A stretch of 64,000 nt of DNA from SIAQ01 sp964484265 (GTDB lineage Bacteria > Planctomycetota > Planctomycetia > Gemmatales > Gemmataceae): positions 5,647 through 69,646 of the forward strand of contig CAZAFH010000023.1 in the NCBI GenBank assembly GCA_964484265.1, in the 5' to 3' direction. A program made the position numbers and the translations under genes. The notes beneath the pieces were generated by a model that ran no database searches, was not told the DNA's origin, and was given only the letters and a program-made list of their open reading frames with translations. Positions 35,391-45,017 of the stretch are shown here, piece by piece. Each line of letters begins with the position of its first letter. Positions within the stretch are counted from its first letter, which is position 1.

Positions 35391-36761
35391 TCACTGCTTC
35401 TTCTTTTTCGCTTTCGCTTTTCCCTTCATGAAATACGAAATGTCCACCTTGGCGGGCGACGGGTTGGCGACGATCAATGGCGACGGATCGTCGTAGAGCT
35501 TTTGCTGCTGGCCCAGCAAATCCATCATCTCGCGCACTCGTTTCGCCTGGGCGGGGTCGGCTGCGAGGTTTTTCATTTCGTCGGGGTCGTCGGCCAAATT
35601 GAAGAGCTGATTGAAATCGACCTTGGGATAGCGAATCAATTTCCAGTCTTCCTTGCGGACGGCTCGTTGCACGTCGCGGTAGGCGAGAAAGACGGTGTCG
35701 CGCACGCTCCTCTGCTTCCCTTGCATTACGGGCGCGAGGCTCTTGCCATCGAGCCCCGCAGGCATTTTGCCGCCGATGAGTTCGACCGTGGTTGGGAAGA
35801 TGTCGAAGAGGTAAGCGAACGCATCACTTTGGCCCTTTGGAATGCCAGGCCCGGCGAAGATGAGCGGCGACTTCATGCTGTGCTCGTACAGGCTTTGTTT
35901 GCCGAACAACCCGTGACTGCCGATCGCGAGGCCGTGATCGGACGTGAAGATGATGATCGTATTCTCCAGTTCGCCGAGTTCTTGCAAGGCGGCGATGACG
36001 CGGCCGATGTGATGGTCGATCGACGAGATACAGCCGTAGTAATCGTGCAGGTGCTTGCGAACCGTGGCTTCGGTGCGAGGCCAGGGGGCGAGCTGTTCGT
36101 CGCGGATGAGCAGGTCGCCGTTGTTGAACGGGTGAAACGGCGCGTAATTCTTGGGCAGCGGGAGCTTTTCTCGATCGTAGAGTTTCAGCCACTCCGGCGC
36201 CGCCACGCGCGGATCGTGCGGGCCGGCGAAGGCGACATAGGCGAAGAACGGCCGATCCTTCTTCCAGGTCTTTTTCAAAAACTCAATGGTCTTGTCCGAG
36301 GCGGTTCGGCCGTGGTGCCCCGAGTTGCGCTCCTTGCCGTCCTCGAGATAGCCGGATATTTCAAACGCGGCATTGTAGGCGTTTGCCACGTTGCCTCGCT
36401 TGGAGATGAGAAACGTGAAGTAGCCCAGCCGGCGGAGCAGTTCGCCCATCGTGTTCGTGGCGTCTTTTCCCTTGTAGCGATACAGCGACTTGCCGCTCAG
36501 CAGCATATGCCGGCTCGGATTGCAGACGGCGCCGACCGTGGAACCCATGCAATAGGCATTGCGAAAGGTGAAGCCGCGCTGCGCGAGCTTGTCAAGGTTC
36601 GGCGTCTTGATGATGCCATTGCCCAGAGCCGCGATCGTGTCGGCACGCTGATCGTCGGTCACGAAAAAAAGAACGTTGGGTCGTTTCGTTTGCGCGCTGG
36701 CGACCGGAGCGAGAATCGCCATGAGCATGCTCGCGAAAAAGAAAAAGCCGGTGGGTTTCAT
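35391..36761 (-). CDS. Exported arylsulfatase-type sulfatase
   Basis: The 456-residue protein has a signal peptide (MKPTGFFFFASMLMAILAPVASA). It is a type I sulfatase. Metal ligands are in VTDDQRADT (Asp36, Asp37). The maturation motif C-x-P-S-R is VCNPSRHMLLSG, with Cys80, which is converted to formylglycine by an SUMF1-like enzyme. Later features are AFAGPHDPR, IFTSDHGLAIGSHGLFGKQSLYEHS and FNLADDPDEMKNLA near the end. It would release sulfate from a sulfated glycan in the periplasm; the substrate class is not readable. Length is normal. It is convergent with the HTTM operon. Confidence 0.93.
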   Translation of the reverse strand: MKPTGFFFFASMLMAILAPVASAQTKRPNVLFFVTDDQRADTIAALGNGIIKTPNLDKLAQRGFTFRNAYCMGSTVGAVCNPSRHMLLSGKSLYRYKGKDATNTMGELLRRLGYFTFLISKRGNVANAYNAAFEISGYLEDGKERNSGHHGRTASDKTIEFLKKTWKKDRPFFAYVAFAGPHDPRVAAPEWLKLYDREKLPLPKNYAPFHPFNNGDLLIRDEQLAPWPRTEATVRKHLHDYYGCISSIDHHIGRVIAALQELGELENTIIIFTSDHGLAIGSHGLFGKQSLYEHSMKSPLIFAGPGIPKGQSDAFAYLFDIFPTTVELIGGKMPAGLDGKSLAPVMQGKQRSVRDTVFLAYRDVQRAVRKEDWKLIRYPKVDFNQLFNLADDPDEMKNLAADPAQAKRVREMMDLLGQQQKLYDDPSPLIVANPSPAKVDISYFMKGKAKAKKKKQ

Positions 36762-36857
36762 GATCGCTCCATCGGGTCGAAGGAATCAGTTGGGTATCGA
36801 TGCGCTGAGTAACATTCTATAAACCACGCCGATCGTTGAGACGTTGCTGTTTGCGTT

Positions 36858-36917
36858 TGCCGCTTGCGGCTTAGCGCTCAACAGGGCGCCCTGCTGAGCG
36901 CTAAGCCGCAAGCGGCA
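36858..36917. repeat. Inverted repeat, family A copy 3 (perfect)
   Basis: The arms 36858-36880 and 36895-36917 (TGCCGCTTGCGGCTTAGCGC...) are perfect over 23 bases. It lies between mgtE and the sulfatase gene on the same strand. Confidence 0.85.
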
Positions 36918-36946
36918 GAACACGGAAGTTGCAAATTATTCCTCCC

Positions 36947-38311
36947 TTACCGAATCAAATAGTTCAGCAACAAGGACGCAAGCCCCAGGACGAAGAAGAA
37001 GCCGCACATGTCGGTGATGGTTGTCAGAATTGGCCCCGCGGCGATGGCGGGATCGACCTTGAGACGCTTGAGGATCAAAGGGATGGAACCACCGATCGAG
37101 ACGGCCACTACCGTGTTCAAGCAGAGGGCGATGCCGACGACCAGGCCGAGAAATGGGTTCGCATGCCAAATCCAGGCGACGAGAGCGATGAGCAGGCCCA
37201 GCACGACGCCATTGATCAGGCCGACGGATATCTCTTTCATCCAGACGTAAAAAAGGTCGCGCGGGCGGACCAACCCAAGCGCGAGTTCGCGCAGGCTGAC
37301 GGCCACGGCCTGGTTGCCGCTGCATCCGCTCATGTCGGAAATGATCGGCAGGAAAATCGCCAAAGCGATGACGGCTTGCAGCGTATCCTGAAAGATTGCG
37401 ATGACGCTCGCGGCAGCGATATTGAGGAGAATATTGACGCACAGCCAGGCCAGTCGGCTGCGCGTTCGGCGCAGGAGCGGCATGGTGCGGATTTCATCGC
37501 CGACGATGCCCTGCGACTTGAGGTAATCGCTGCCCTGGCGGTTGCGCCATGCCTCATCGACAGCGCCCTTTTGCACGACGCCTGCGAGCTTGCCGTGCGC
37601 GTCGACGACGGGCACGCCGAGAAAATGGTGACGATCGAAGAAATCGGCGAGTTCGTCGAGGTGAGTCTTGTCCGACACCGACAACGGCTCGCGAATCATG
37701 ATCTCCGCGATCGAACGCCTGGGATCCGCGAGTAGCAAATCGCGCAGGCGCAGCACGCCAGTCAATCGCTTATCGGCATCACACACATAGGCGTACTGTA
37801 TTTCGTAGTCGCGATATTTGTCTGCGTGGGTCCGCAGGTCATCGACGACGTCGGCGACGCGAAACTGCTCTGGAAAACGCAGAAATTCCGTCACCATCAA
37901 CCCGCCGGCGACGTCGTCGGCGTATCGGCTCAATGCTCGAGCGTCCGCCGCCTCCTCCGGATCCATCTCCCGAAGGATCGCCTCGGCGTCCTTGGCATTC
38001 ATGTCGCCGATCAGATCCGCTTGCTCGTCGCTGGGCAGTTCGTCGATGATGCCCGCGGCAGTTTTTGGATGCATCTGATCGATCAAGGCAAGCGCCTGAA
38101 CGTCGGGCAACTGGCCAAGCAACCGGGCGGCATCGTCGGGACTGAGTTTCGTCAGGATGCGATTCTGCGCTTCCCGCGTCAGACGCGACATCGCCAGTGT
38201 CGCATCCCCGGACGACAGCTGCTCGATAAACTCGGCTAATGCCTCTGGCGTGCCGGTTTCCGATAGCCTGGCGAGTTCGTCCCATGGTTCTGGTCCGCCG
38301 TTTTCCGGCAT
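36947..38311 (-). CDS. mgtE: MgtE-type magnesium transporter
   Basis: The 454-residue protein has the full MgtE layout. An N-terminal superhelical domain (~15-140) has LPDVQALALIDQMHPKTAA and MDPEEAADA. Two CBS domains (~140-270) follow, with IMIREPLSV and HHFLGVPVVDAHGKLAGVV. Then comes the five-helix pore (~290-454) with MSGCSGNQAVAVSLRELALG and a conserved Asp-containing last helix. The channel imports Mg2+ and closes when the cytosolic domains bind Mg2+. AGGAAGGAA precedes the start. The 279 bases upstream, up to treZ, show no M-box leader that I could recognise. Confidence 0.94.
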   Translation of the reverse strand: MPENGGPEPWDELARLSETGTPEALAEFIEQLSSGDATLAMSRLTREAQNRILTKLSPDDAARLLGQLPDVQALALIDQMHPKTAAGIIDELPSDEQADLIGDMNAKDAEAILREMDPEEAADARALSRYADDVAGGLMVTEFLRFPEQFRVADVVDDLRTHADKYRDYEIQYAYVCDADKRLTGVLRLRDLLLADPRRSIAEIMIREPLSVSDKTHLDELADFFDRHHFLGVPVVDAHGKLAGVVQKGAVDEAWRNRQGSDYLKSQGIVGDEIRTMPLLRRTRSRLAWLCVNILLNIAAASVIAIFQDTLQAVIALAIFLPIISDMSGCSGNQAVAVSLRELALGLVRPRDLFYVWMKEISVGLINGVVLGLLIALVAWIWHANPFLGLVVGIALCLNTVVAVSIGGSIPLILKRLKVDPAIAAGPILTTITDMCGFFFVLGLASLLLNYLIR

Positions 38312-38590
38312 GGTCGGTTCCTTCCTGTAGGGAGCGATGGAAACGGATTACTTATACCGCGGATGCGAGAACGGAGATGAATCGCGTCGCGTTAACGAAG
38401 AGGCATGGTCCAAAAAAGCGTTTGAAACAGCGCTTCGGTTGCAGTAATCAATAGTATAGCAAGACATGAATCCCTGTCACAAGTGATTTCCTCGTAATCT
38501 CTCCCTGGGCCATTCGGCCGCCAATGCCATTCGCCTCGACCTACGCCTGTTCCGCGTATTGAAGATCGAAACCCATACAGGAGGCCAGAC

Positions 38591-40450
38591 ATGCCATGGA
38601 ATCGAACTCTAGGCTCATGGCACATGAGCGAGGGCACGCAGTTCCGCGTCTGGGCGCCGGTCATCAACACACTCGAGGTGATACTGGATGGAGCGCCAAC
38701 CGCCCCGCGTCTGCTCGCAAAATCGCCTGACGGATTCTTTACGGGTGTTCTCGCCGACGTCGGCCCCGGCCAGCGTTATCGCTATCGCGTGGACGGGCAG
38801 GGCCCTTTTCCCGATCCGGCTTCGCGATTCCAACCCGACGGAGTGCATGGCCCTTCCGAGGTAATCGACCCGCATGCCTTCGCTTGGACCGACGCCAGCT
38901 GGCAAGGCATCGCCATGAAGGACGCCATCATCTACGAGTTGCACGTCGGCACATTCACGCCAGCGGGCACATTCGCCGGCGTCATGCAACGCTTGCCGGA
39001 TCTGGTAAAGCTGGGCGTGACCGCGATCGAACTGATGCCCGTCGCTGACTTTCCCGGGCAGCGAAATTGGGGCTACGACGGCGTCAATCTGTTCGCGCCG
39101 GCCCGTTGCTACGGCCGACCGGACGATCTGCGCCGGCTTGTCGATGCCGCTCATTCGCTTGGATTGGCAGTCTTTCTGGACGTTGTCTACAATCATTTCG
39201 GTCCTGATGGCAACTACATGGGATTCTACAGCCCATGCTATTTCTCCAAGACGCATCAATCGCCCTGGGGCGCCGGGCTGAATTTCGACGGCGAGAATAG
39301 CCTTCCCGTGCGCGATTACTTCATCGAGAATGCCCTCCACTGGATTCACGAGTACCACATCGACGGCTTGCGACTCGATGCAACCCATGCGATCGTCGAT
39401 AACAGCCCGCGGCATTTCTTGGCGGAATTCTCGACACGCGTACGCGCAGGCTGCGCGGGGCGGAACGTGCTGCTCATTGCCGAGGATCATCGCAATCTTG
39501 CTTACATGATGAAACCAGTGCGAGACGGCGGATTCGGGCTCGACGGCGTGTGGGCGGACGATTTTCACCATCACGTTCGCAGGCATTTGGCTGGCGATCA
39601 TGAAGGCTACTACAGCGATTTCACGGGTTCCTCCGAGGATCTCGCTGCCACGGTTCGACAAGGCTGGTTTTTCACGGGACAACATTCCGCCCACCTCGAC
39701 GAACCGCGCGGCAGCGATGGATCGGAGTTGCCGGCGGAGGCATTCGTCATCTGTGTGCAGAATCATGACCAAATAGGCAATCGCGCCATGGGAGATCGCT
39801 TGCATCATCAAGTGGACCTGGCTGCCTACCGAGCGGCGACGGTTTTGCTTTTGTGTGCGCCCCAGACGCCGATGCTGTTCATGGGCCAGGAGTGGGCGAC
39901 CAGTGCGCCGTTTCAGTTCTTTACCGACCATAACGAGGAGCTTGGCAAACTGGTGACGGAAGGCCGACGCAAGGAATTTCGCCACTTTTCGGCATTCTCC
40001 GATCCGGCCGCGCGTGAACGGATTCCCGACCCGCAGGCGGAATCCACGTTTCTGCGCAGCCGTCTCGATTGGGGCGAGCGCGAGCGTGACCCGCACGCCG
40101 GCACCCTCCGCCTGGTTCAGGCGCTGGTAGGGTTGCGTCGCAGCGAGCCTGCACTCCGCGCCGCTGGTCGCGACGATTACGCAATTGAAGCGATGCCGAA
40201 CGGACTGTTGCTGCTGAAACGAACCGCTGCGTCCGAGCCGACGTTATTGATCGTCATCAATCTCGATTCGAAAGCCGAAGTCGATTTACAAGGCCATGCA
40301 TTCCTGAAAGGGCTGTCGTGGGACATATTGCTCAACACGGAAGATCCCGCCTTCACGTCGAAGCCATCGCAGCCTCGCATCGAACTTTCCGATTCCGCCG
40401 CCTGGATCGCGTTTCAATCGCCAGGCGCTGTCATCCTCAAGGAACGATGA
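38591..40450 (+). CDS. treZ: Malto-oligosyltrehalose trehalohydrolase
   Basis: The 619-residue protein starts at an ATG 6 bases after GGAGG. It releases trehalose from maltooligosyl-trehalose in the TreY/TreZ pathway. An N-terminal CBM48-like sandwich (~10-100, TQFRVWAPVINTLEV) precedes a GH13 barrel. The barrel has DVVYNHFGPDGNYMG, nucleophile Asp263 in GLRLDATHAI, acid/base Glu298 in LLIAEDH and Asp392 in QNHDQIGNRAMG; NHDQ[IV]GNRA is typical of TreZ. A C-terminal beta domain follows. Length is normal. The partner gene treY is not in the window, so the gene is separate from it here. Confidence 0.93.
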   Translation: MPWNRTLGSWHMSEGTQFRVWAPVINTLEVILDGAPTAPRLLAKSPDGFFTGVLADVGPGQRYRYRVDGQGPFPDPASRFQPDGVHGPSEVIDPHAFAWTDASWQGIAMKDAIIYELHVGTFTPAGTFAGVMQRLPDLVKLGVTAIELMPVADFPGQRNWGYDGVNLFAPARCYGRPDDLRRLVDAAHSLGLAVFLDVVYNHFGPDGNYMGFYSPCYFSKTHQSPWGAGLNFDGENSLPVRDYFIENALHWIHEYHIDGLRLDATHAIVDNSPRHFLAEFSTRVRAGCAGRNVLLIAEDHRNLAYMMKPVRDGGFGLDGVWADDFHHHVRRHLAGDHEGYYSDFTGSSEDLAATVRQGWFFTGQHSAHLDEPRGSDGSELPAEAFVICVQNHDQIGNRAMGDRLHHQVDLAAYRAATVLLLCAPQTPMLFMGQEWATSAPFQFFTDHNEELGKLVTEGRRKEFRHFSAFSDPAARERIPDPQAESTFLRSRLDWGERERDPHAGTLRLVQALVGLRRSEPALRAAGRDDYAIEAMPNGLLLLKRTAASEPTLLIVINLDSKAEVDLQGHAFLKGLSWDILLNTEDPAFTSKPSQPRIELSDSAAWIAFQSPGAVILKER

Positions 40451-40512
40451 ACAACCTGCGAAAAAAAGTCGCAATCGGATTGCCATCCGGATTCGTCTAG
40501 TAGGATGAGGGT

Positions 40513-41082
40513 ATGAGTGAACTTGCGGTGAGCACCCGGGAAAAGCAGCGTGATGCGGAGTCCGACGGAGCCGTTATGGATACCGATGCGGACTTCGTGG
40601 GCGCGTTCAATGGGATGCGCACGGAACTCGTCAGCACGTTGTACTATGTCCTGGGCAATCAGGATGACGCCCAAGACGTGGCCCAGGAGGTGTTCATTAA
40701 ATGCTGGCGAACGCGAGACTCATTGACCGATGTAAAAAATCTGCGGGCCTGGATATTCCGGGTCGGGATCAACGCCGCCAAGGATCTCCAGCGAAACGCC
40801 TGGCGCCGCCGAGCCAAGCCGTTCGGCGACAATCCGCCGCCCGAATCGCCAGGCGTGGCGATCACGCCTGGAGACACGCTGGTCAACAAAGAGTTGATGG
40901 AGCGCCTGCGTAAGGCGCTGATGGAGCTTCGGAACGAGGAAAAAGAGGTATTCCTTTTGCGTCAGAATGGCGATTTGACGTATGAGGAAATAGCAGACAT
41001 GCGGCGAACACCGGTGGGGACGGTCAAGACCCAGATGCGTTCCGCCTTGCAGAAACTACGCCGTGTGCTGAAAGAACCGTGA
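40513..41082 (+). CDS. ECF-type RNA polymerase sigma factor
   Basis: This 189-residue sigma-70 family protein lacks regions 1 and 3. Region 2 covers ~30-100, with LGNQDDAQDVAQEVFIKCWR and a WIFRVGINAAKD segment. Region 4 covers ~130-185, with LRNEEKEVFLLRQNGDLTYEEIA, where the helix-turn-helix TPVGTVKTQMRSALQKL binds -35 DNA. It is followed with TGATG overlap by a gene whose product begins with an anti-sigma zinc finger. The two form a sigma/anti-sigma pair, translationally coupled. What releases the sigma factor is unknown. Confidence 0.93.
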   Translation: MSELAVSTREKQRDAESDGAVMDTDADFVGAFNGMRTELVSTLYYVLGNQDDAQDVAQEVFIKCWRTRDSLTDVKNLRAWIFRVGINAAKDLQRNAWRRRAKPFGDNPPPESPGVAITPGDTLVNKELMERLRKALMELRNEEKEVFLLRQNGDLTYEEIADMRRTPVGTVKTQMRSALQKLRRVLKEP

Positions 41083-44000
41083 TGACTATGCTACCTTGCG
41101 AATCGTGTCGAGAACAACTGCTCGATTACCTGTACGACCTGTTGGACGAAGCCGAACGGGCGGAGTTCGATGCGCACCTGCGTGCCTGCCCGGCATGCGC
41201 AGCCGAGCTTGCCGTCGCTCGAAGCCAGCAGAGTTTGTTGAAACACGCCGCCCACGCCGTTCCGCACGTGCCTGAGTTTACCGCGCCGAAGGACGAGCCA
41301 GCAGCACTTTCGCCGGCCGCACAGAACACGCAACCCGCGGCCGAACCGCCCGTTGCGCCGCGACGATCATTGTGGTCTCGGTCCTGGGTGATCTGGTCGG
41401 CTGCGGCAGCGATATTCGTCATAGTGTCGGCGGGCGTCTCCTATTACAATCATTTCCTCGCAAGCCATCAGCGCATGCTGACTCAGGCGCGGAAAAATCT
41501 CCGCGATCTCGATTCGGCCTATGCCGCGCTGCCTGCTAAATATGCTGCCCTGCAACAGTCCGCCACGCGCGAGGCGCGGAGCAAGATTGGCCCGCATTTG
41601 CATGTCGTCGGGCCGACGACGTTCCAGCCGAATGCGCGAGGCCACATTCAAGTTTCCGTGCGCTCGACGGACGGTAAGCTGTCCGCCGCCGACCTTCGCG
41701 TGAAGCTGATCGACGAGAAAGCGGGGAAGGCCCAAACCCTGCAGATGCTGCATTCGCAGACCGATGTCAACGGACCGGCCCGCATCGAGATCGACCCAGG
41801 TCTTGCCAAGACGGCGGGCGAGTTGAAAATCGTCGTGGAAGCTCGCACCACCGAGGGCGTCGCCGTCGTGGAAGAGGCGATTCGTCTCGCCGCTCCAAGT
41901 TTTGTCGCCCGAATCGACACCAATAAATCAGTCTATGCGATCCCCGATGTTCTGTTCTGCCGGGCTTTGCTTCTGGACCGTTATAGCTTGCACCCGCCGG
42001 AACACGCGATTCCACTTCGCCTCGATCTCGTCGATCCAGCGGGCAAGGTCGTGCGATCGACCCAGGCCCGTACTGGGGCGGGCGGCACATTGGCGGCGGA
42101 ATTTGCGCTTGAAGAAAACTACGTTGCCGGCAAGTACTCGATCCGCGTCCAGCCGGTTGACCCGGGCAAAGACATCGTGCAGGCGGCGACCTCTGCGATC
42201 GACGTGCTGCGCGAAACGGATGTTCCCGATGTCCAGTTCGACGTGGACCGCTTTCTACCGGGCGAAATCGCAAGCGGATTCCTGCGATCGACCCCCAAAA
42301 AACTACCGGCAAACGCGCAGGTGCAGCTTGGCCAGGCCGCGCCGGTTGCCGTCGTGATTCAGCCGTATCAAGAGCAAGCCATGCGGGTGGCCCCTGGCAG
42401 TCCCAACGCCGGCGGCGGCGGGATGATGGGCGCTGCACAGACGGCGAAAGCTCAGGGCAACGCCAACCTCTCCAATATCACGGGACGGTTTCAAATCCCT
42501 GTACCCAAGAACCTGCCGCCCGGCGTGAGCCGACTGCCGATCGTGATTCAGTTCGGCGCCGGCAAAGAAAAGCGCGAAATCAAAGCTGACCTGCCGATCG
42601 CCCCGACCGATTTCGCAGTCGATTTCTTCCCCGAGGGCGGCGACCTGATCGCCAAGGTCAAGAATCGCGTCTTCTACCGCGTCCGTTCGAAATCCGGCCA
42701 ATCCGTGCAGGGTGAGGGCAGCCTCATCGTCTTGCACGAAAAAGGCGTCATCGACTCGCACTATGAAAATGGCCTGGGATACTTCGAATTCGTGCCAGAT
42801 GTCAAGGAAAAGTACACGGTTCGCCTGACCACGCCGATCAAGGTGGAGGAGTTGAGCGATCCATTCGCCAAGCTGCCCATCCAGCTTGAGGGTCTGGTGT
42901 TGCATGTGCCAAGTGCCGTCGGACGCCAGGGTGATCCGATCCACGTTCGCCTGCGTCATCGAGGCGTCGATCGCAAGCTCTTGATCGTGGCTGAATGCCG
43001 AGGCCAAATCGTCGATCAACGCTGGATCGATGCCAAGCCAGGTTCCACCGAAGTGACGCTGCAACCGACCGCCGAGGCGTTTGGCATGGTCCGCGTGATG
43101 GCGTACGAAGTCGTTCTGGGCGGCGAGAAAGGTGCAAGAGCGCCGCCTCCGGACCTCAGACTCAGGCCCGTGGCCGAGCGGCTTGTGTTTCGTGCGGCTG
43201 CGCAGGGAATGAAAATCCGTGCCGCATTGAACGCTCAGCAATTCCAGGAAGGCCGGCGCGTCAAGGCCAACATCGAGACGCTGGATGAAAAAGATCGACA
43301 CACACCGGCGTATCTGTTGGCCTGTGTCGTGGACGGCCGCTTCCAGAACCGTCCCCGCGGTCTTGCCGCCCATTTCCAGCTATTCAACGAGGTCCGCACG
43401 GGCGCCGACCTGGAAGACGTACAACTCGTCGTCAACGATTCTTCCGAGTCGATTCGAGCCTTGGAACGGTTCCTGGGAACGCACGGCTGGCGTCGCTGGA
43501 AACAGGAAGTGCCAGCCGAGGCTGCCGAATTCGGCGTGCGAGGGATCGTATTCAGCACGGAAAACACGCCGCTCACGGTCCTGGCCGATCAAACCGAAAT
43601 GGCGCTGGTCGCCGCGCTGACGCCGATCCACAAGAGCGCATTCATGGAAAAGAACGAGTTGGAAGGTCATCGCGATCAAGCCGTGGCTCAGGTCAACCTC
43701 GCCCTCGCCAATCTTTCACTGTTCGAGGCCAGCGTTCGGGAACGCATCGGCATCGCCTTTGGCGCCGTCGTCGTCGGTTGCCTGGCGCTCAGCCTGATTC
43801 TGATGATCGTCGGCACGATTCGCATCGCCCGCACCCAGCGCCCCGCGACCGCATTATTTGGCACGGCCTTTGGTTCGCTCGTCGCATGCATCGTCCTCAT
43901 CGTCATCGGGCGAAACAGTCTCAGTTTCGGATCCACGAATACGGAACAAGCCGTGGGCCCGCTGCCGTTATTTGATGTCGCGCAAAAACTCGAGAACGCC

Positions 44001-44621
44001 ATGAGGATGCCGGCCCAGCACGCCGTGCGCGATCGCCAAATCGTCGGCGTCTTCGCGATGGCCGCTCCCGAAAAACGGCACGAGCAGCAAAAAGCCGAGA
44101 TTCAAGCGCTAGCCCAGACGAGGGTCTATTCCAATATGCACAACGTCTCGAAAGCCCTTGCCATGCGTGACGGAACGATCGCAGTCGATAAGAAGCAAGA
44201 CCAGCAGCGCGTTCTGCGCAATCTTCAATGGACCGATCGTCTCAATCAGGCACGCGGCGGAATCCGCGAATCCGAGGCTGCGAAGCTCGACGCGAAAAAA
44301 GGCGCCGTACCAGTTGCCAAGGGAAGTCCCGAGAAGAAGGTCGCTGAGAAGACGCAACCGCCAATATCCCCGCCGGGCGCGCCGAAAGTCGCGGACAATC
44401 GTCGGCGCTCGCCGGAGTTCGCTTACGAATACAGCCCCGAATTGGCCTTCGACACGCTCCTTTGGCATCCTTCGCTGTGGCTCCCCGAAGGGCGCGGGCA
44501 GGTTCACTTCGATCTCGCCGCCGGCCAGGCAAGCTACCGTCTGCTCATCCTCGGGCATGGCCACACCGGACGTTTCGGTTTCTTCGAAAAAAGCCTCGAC
44601 GTGCCAGGCATCGGGCGGTAG
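41082..44621 (+). CDS. Very large anti-sigma-like membrane protein with zinc finger
   Basis: ATG 41082 overlaps the sigma-factor stop (TGATG); a GTG one codon earlier is possible. The product has 1179 residues. The N-terminus is a zf-HC2 zinc finger, with CESC and HLRACPAC giving the H-x3-C-x2-C pattern of anti-sigma factors. One transmembrane helix is at ~101-120. About 760 outer residues look like alpha-2-macroglobulin MG/MG2-type domains, with DVNGPARIEIDPG, TNKSVYAIPDVLFCRALLLD and AEFALEENYVAGKYSI. A second pair of helices lies at ~888-912 and ~923-943, then a soluble tail with VAEKTQPPIS-type linkers. A typical anti-sigma factor is five times shorter, so this protein may itself be the sensor. 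Confidence 0.8.
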   Translation: MTMLPCESCREQLLDYLYDLLDEAERAEFDAHLRACPACAAELAVARSQQSLLKHAAHAVPHVPEFTAPKDEPAALSPAAQNTQPAAEPPVAPRRSLWSRSWVIWSAAAAIFVIVSAGVSYYNHFLASHQRMLTQARKNLRDLDSAYAALPAKYAALQQSATREARSKIGPHLHVVGPTTFQPNARGHIQVSVRSTDGKLSAADLRVKLIDEKAGKAQTLQMLHSQTDVNGPARIEIDPGLAKTAGELKIVVEARTTEGVAVVEEAIRLAAPSFVARIDTNKSVYAIPDVLFCRALLLDRYSLHPPEHAIPLRLDLVDPAGKVVRSTQARTGAGGTLAAEFALEENYVAGKYSIRVQPVDPGKDIVQAATSAIDVLRETDVPDVQFDVDRFLPGEIASGFLRSTPKKLPANAQVQLGQAAPVAVVIQPYQEQAMRVAPGSPNAGGGGMMGAAQTAKAQGNANLSNITGRFQIPVPKNLPPGVSRLPIVIQFGAGKEKREIKADLPIAPTDFAVDFFPEGGDLIAKVKNRVFYRVRSKSGQSVQGEGSLIVLHEKGVIDSHYENGLGYFEFVPDVKEKYTVRLTTPIKVEELSDPFAKLPIQLEGLVLHVPSAVGRQGDPIHVRLRHRGVDRKLLIVAECRGQIVDQRWIDAKPGSTEVTLQPTAEAFGMVRVMAYEVVLGGEKGARAPPPDLRLRPVAERLVFRAAAQGMKIRAALNAQQFQEGRRVKANIETLDEKDRHTPAYLLACVVDGRFQNRPRGLAAHFQLFNEVRTGADLEDVQLVVNDSSESIRALERFLGTHGWRRWKQEVPAEAAEFGVRGIVFSTENTPLTVLADQTEMALVAALTPIHKSAFMEKNELEGHRDQAVAQVNLALANLSLFEASVRERIGIAFGAVVVGCLALSLILMIVGTIRIARTQRPATALFGTAFGSLVACIVLIVIGRNSLSFGSTNTEQAVGPLPLFDVAQKLENAMRMPAQHAVRDRQIVGVFAMAAPEKRHEQQKAEIQALAQTRVYSNMHNVSKALAMRDGTIAVDKKQDQQRVLRNLQWTDRLNQARGGIRESEAAKLDAKKGAVPVAKGSPEKKVAEKTQPPISPPGAPKVADNRRRSPEFAYEYSPELAFDTLLWHPSLWLPEGRGQVHFDLAAGQASYRLLILGHGHTGRFGFFEKSLDVPGIGR

Positions 44622-44650
44622 CGCTCAGTCACAAAAAAACTCCGTGTCTG

Positions 44651-44706
44651 CCGCTTGCGGCTTAGCGCTCAGCATGGTGCCCTGTTGAGCGCTAAGCCGC
44701 AAGCGG
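44651..44706. repeat. Inverted repeat, family A copy 4 (perfect)
   Basis: The arms 44651-44671 and 44686-44706 (CCGCTTGCGGCTTAGCGCTC...) are perfect over 21 bases. It lies 30 bases after the anti-sigma-like gene. Confidence 0.85.
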
Positions 44707-45017
44707 AAAACTCAAATCGGGAAAATTCAATAGGACGGAATAGCTGACGCATCTCACAAATACCAACCGCATCGACCAATTTGCCTCATCGTCAATACCA
44801 CTTCCGAGAGCAGACTCCGGCAGCGACCCCACGGAAAACAGCCCGCAAAATCGGTACGACTTTCCCAATCGGCCGGGGAACGAGCAAATTGGTCCCGTCT
44901 TCGGGTTATGCTCTTCCGCCCTGGTTTCGATACTGATAGAATAAAGGAGATGCGCGTGTTGTTCCAGCTGCGTCGATAATCCCGGCAATGTGATCCGTCG
45001 CCAAGCAACGAAAAGGG
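44707..45017. other. Intergenic region before the acidic-repeat gene
   Basis: The region probably holds the promoter of the gene at 45018. A TAGAAT followed by AAAGGAG occurs at 44936-44949, with a 9-codon frame (MRVLFQLRR, 44950-44979) right behind. This could be a leader peptide or chance. Nothing else was recognised. Confidence 0.35.

Noticed and set aside
38312..38590. Possible Mg2+ riboswitch before mgtE
   Set aside because: No M-box-like conserved pairing could be recognised in the leader on the minus strand.
38615..40096. A 493-codon minus-strand frame opposite treZ
   Set aside because: It is a shadow of treZ, which has all GH13 residues on the plus strand.
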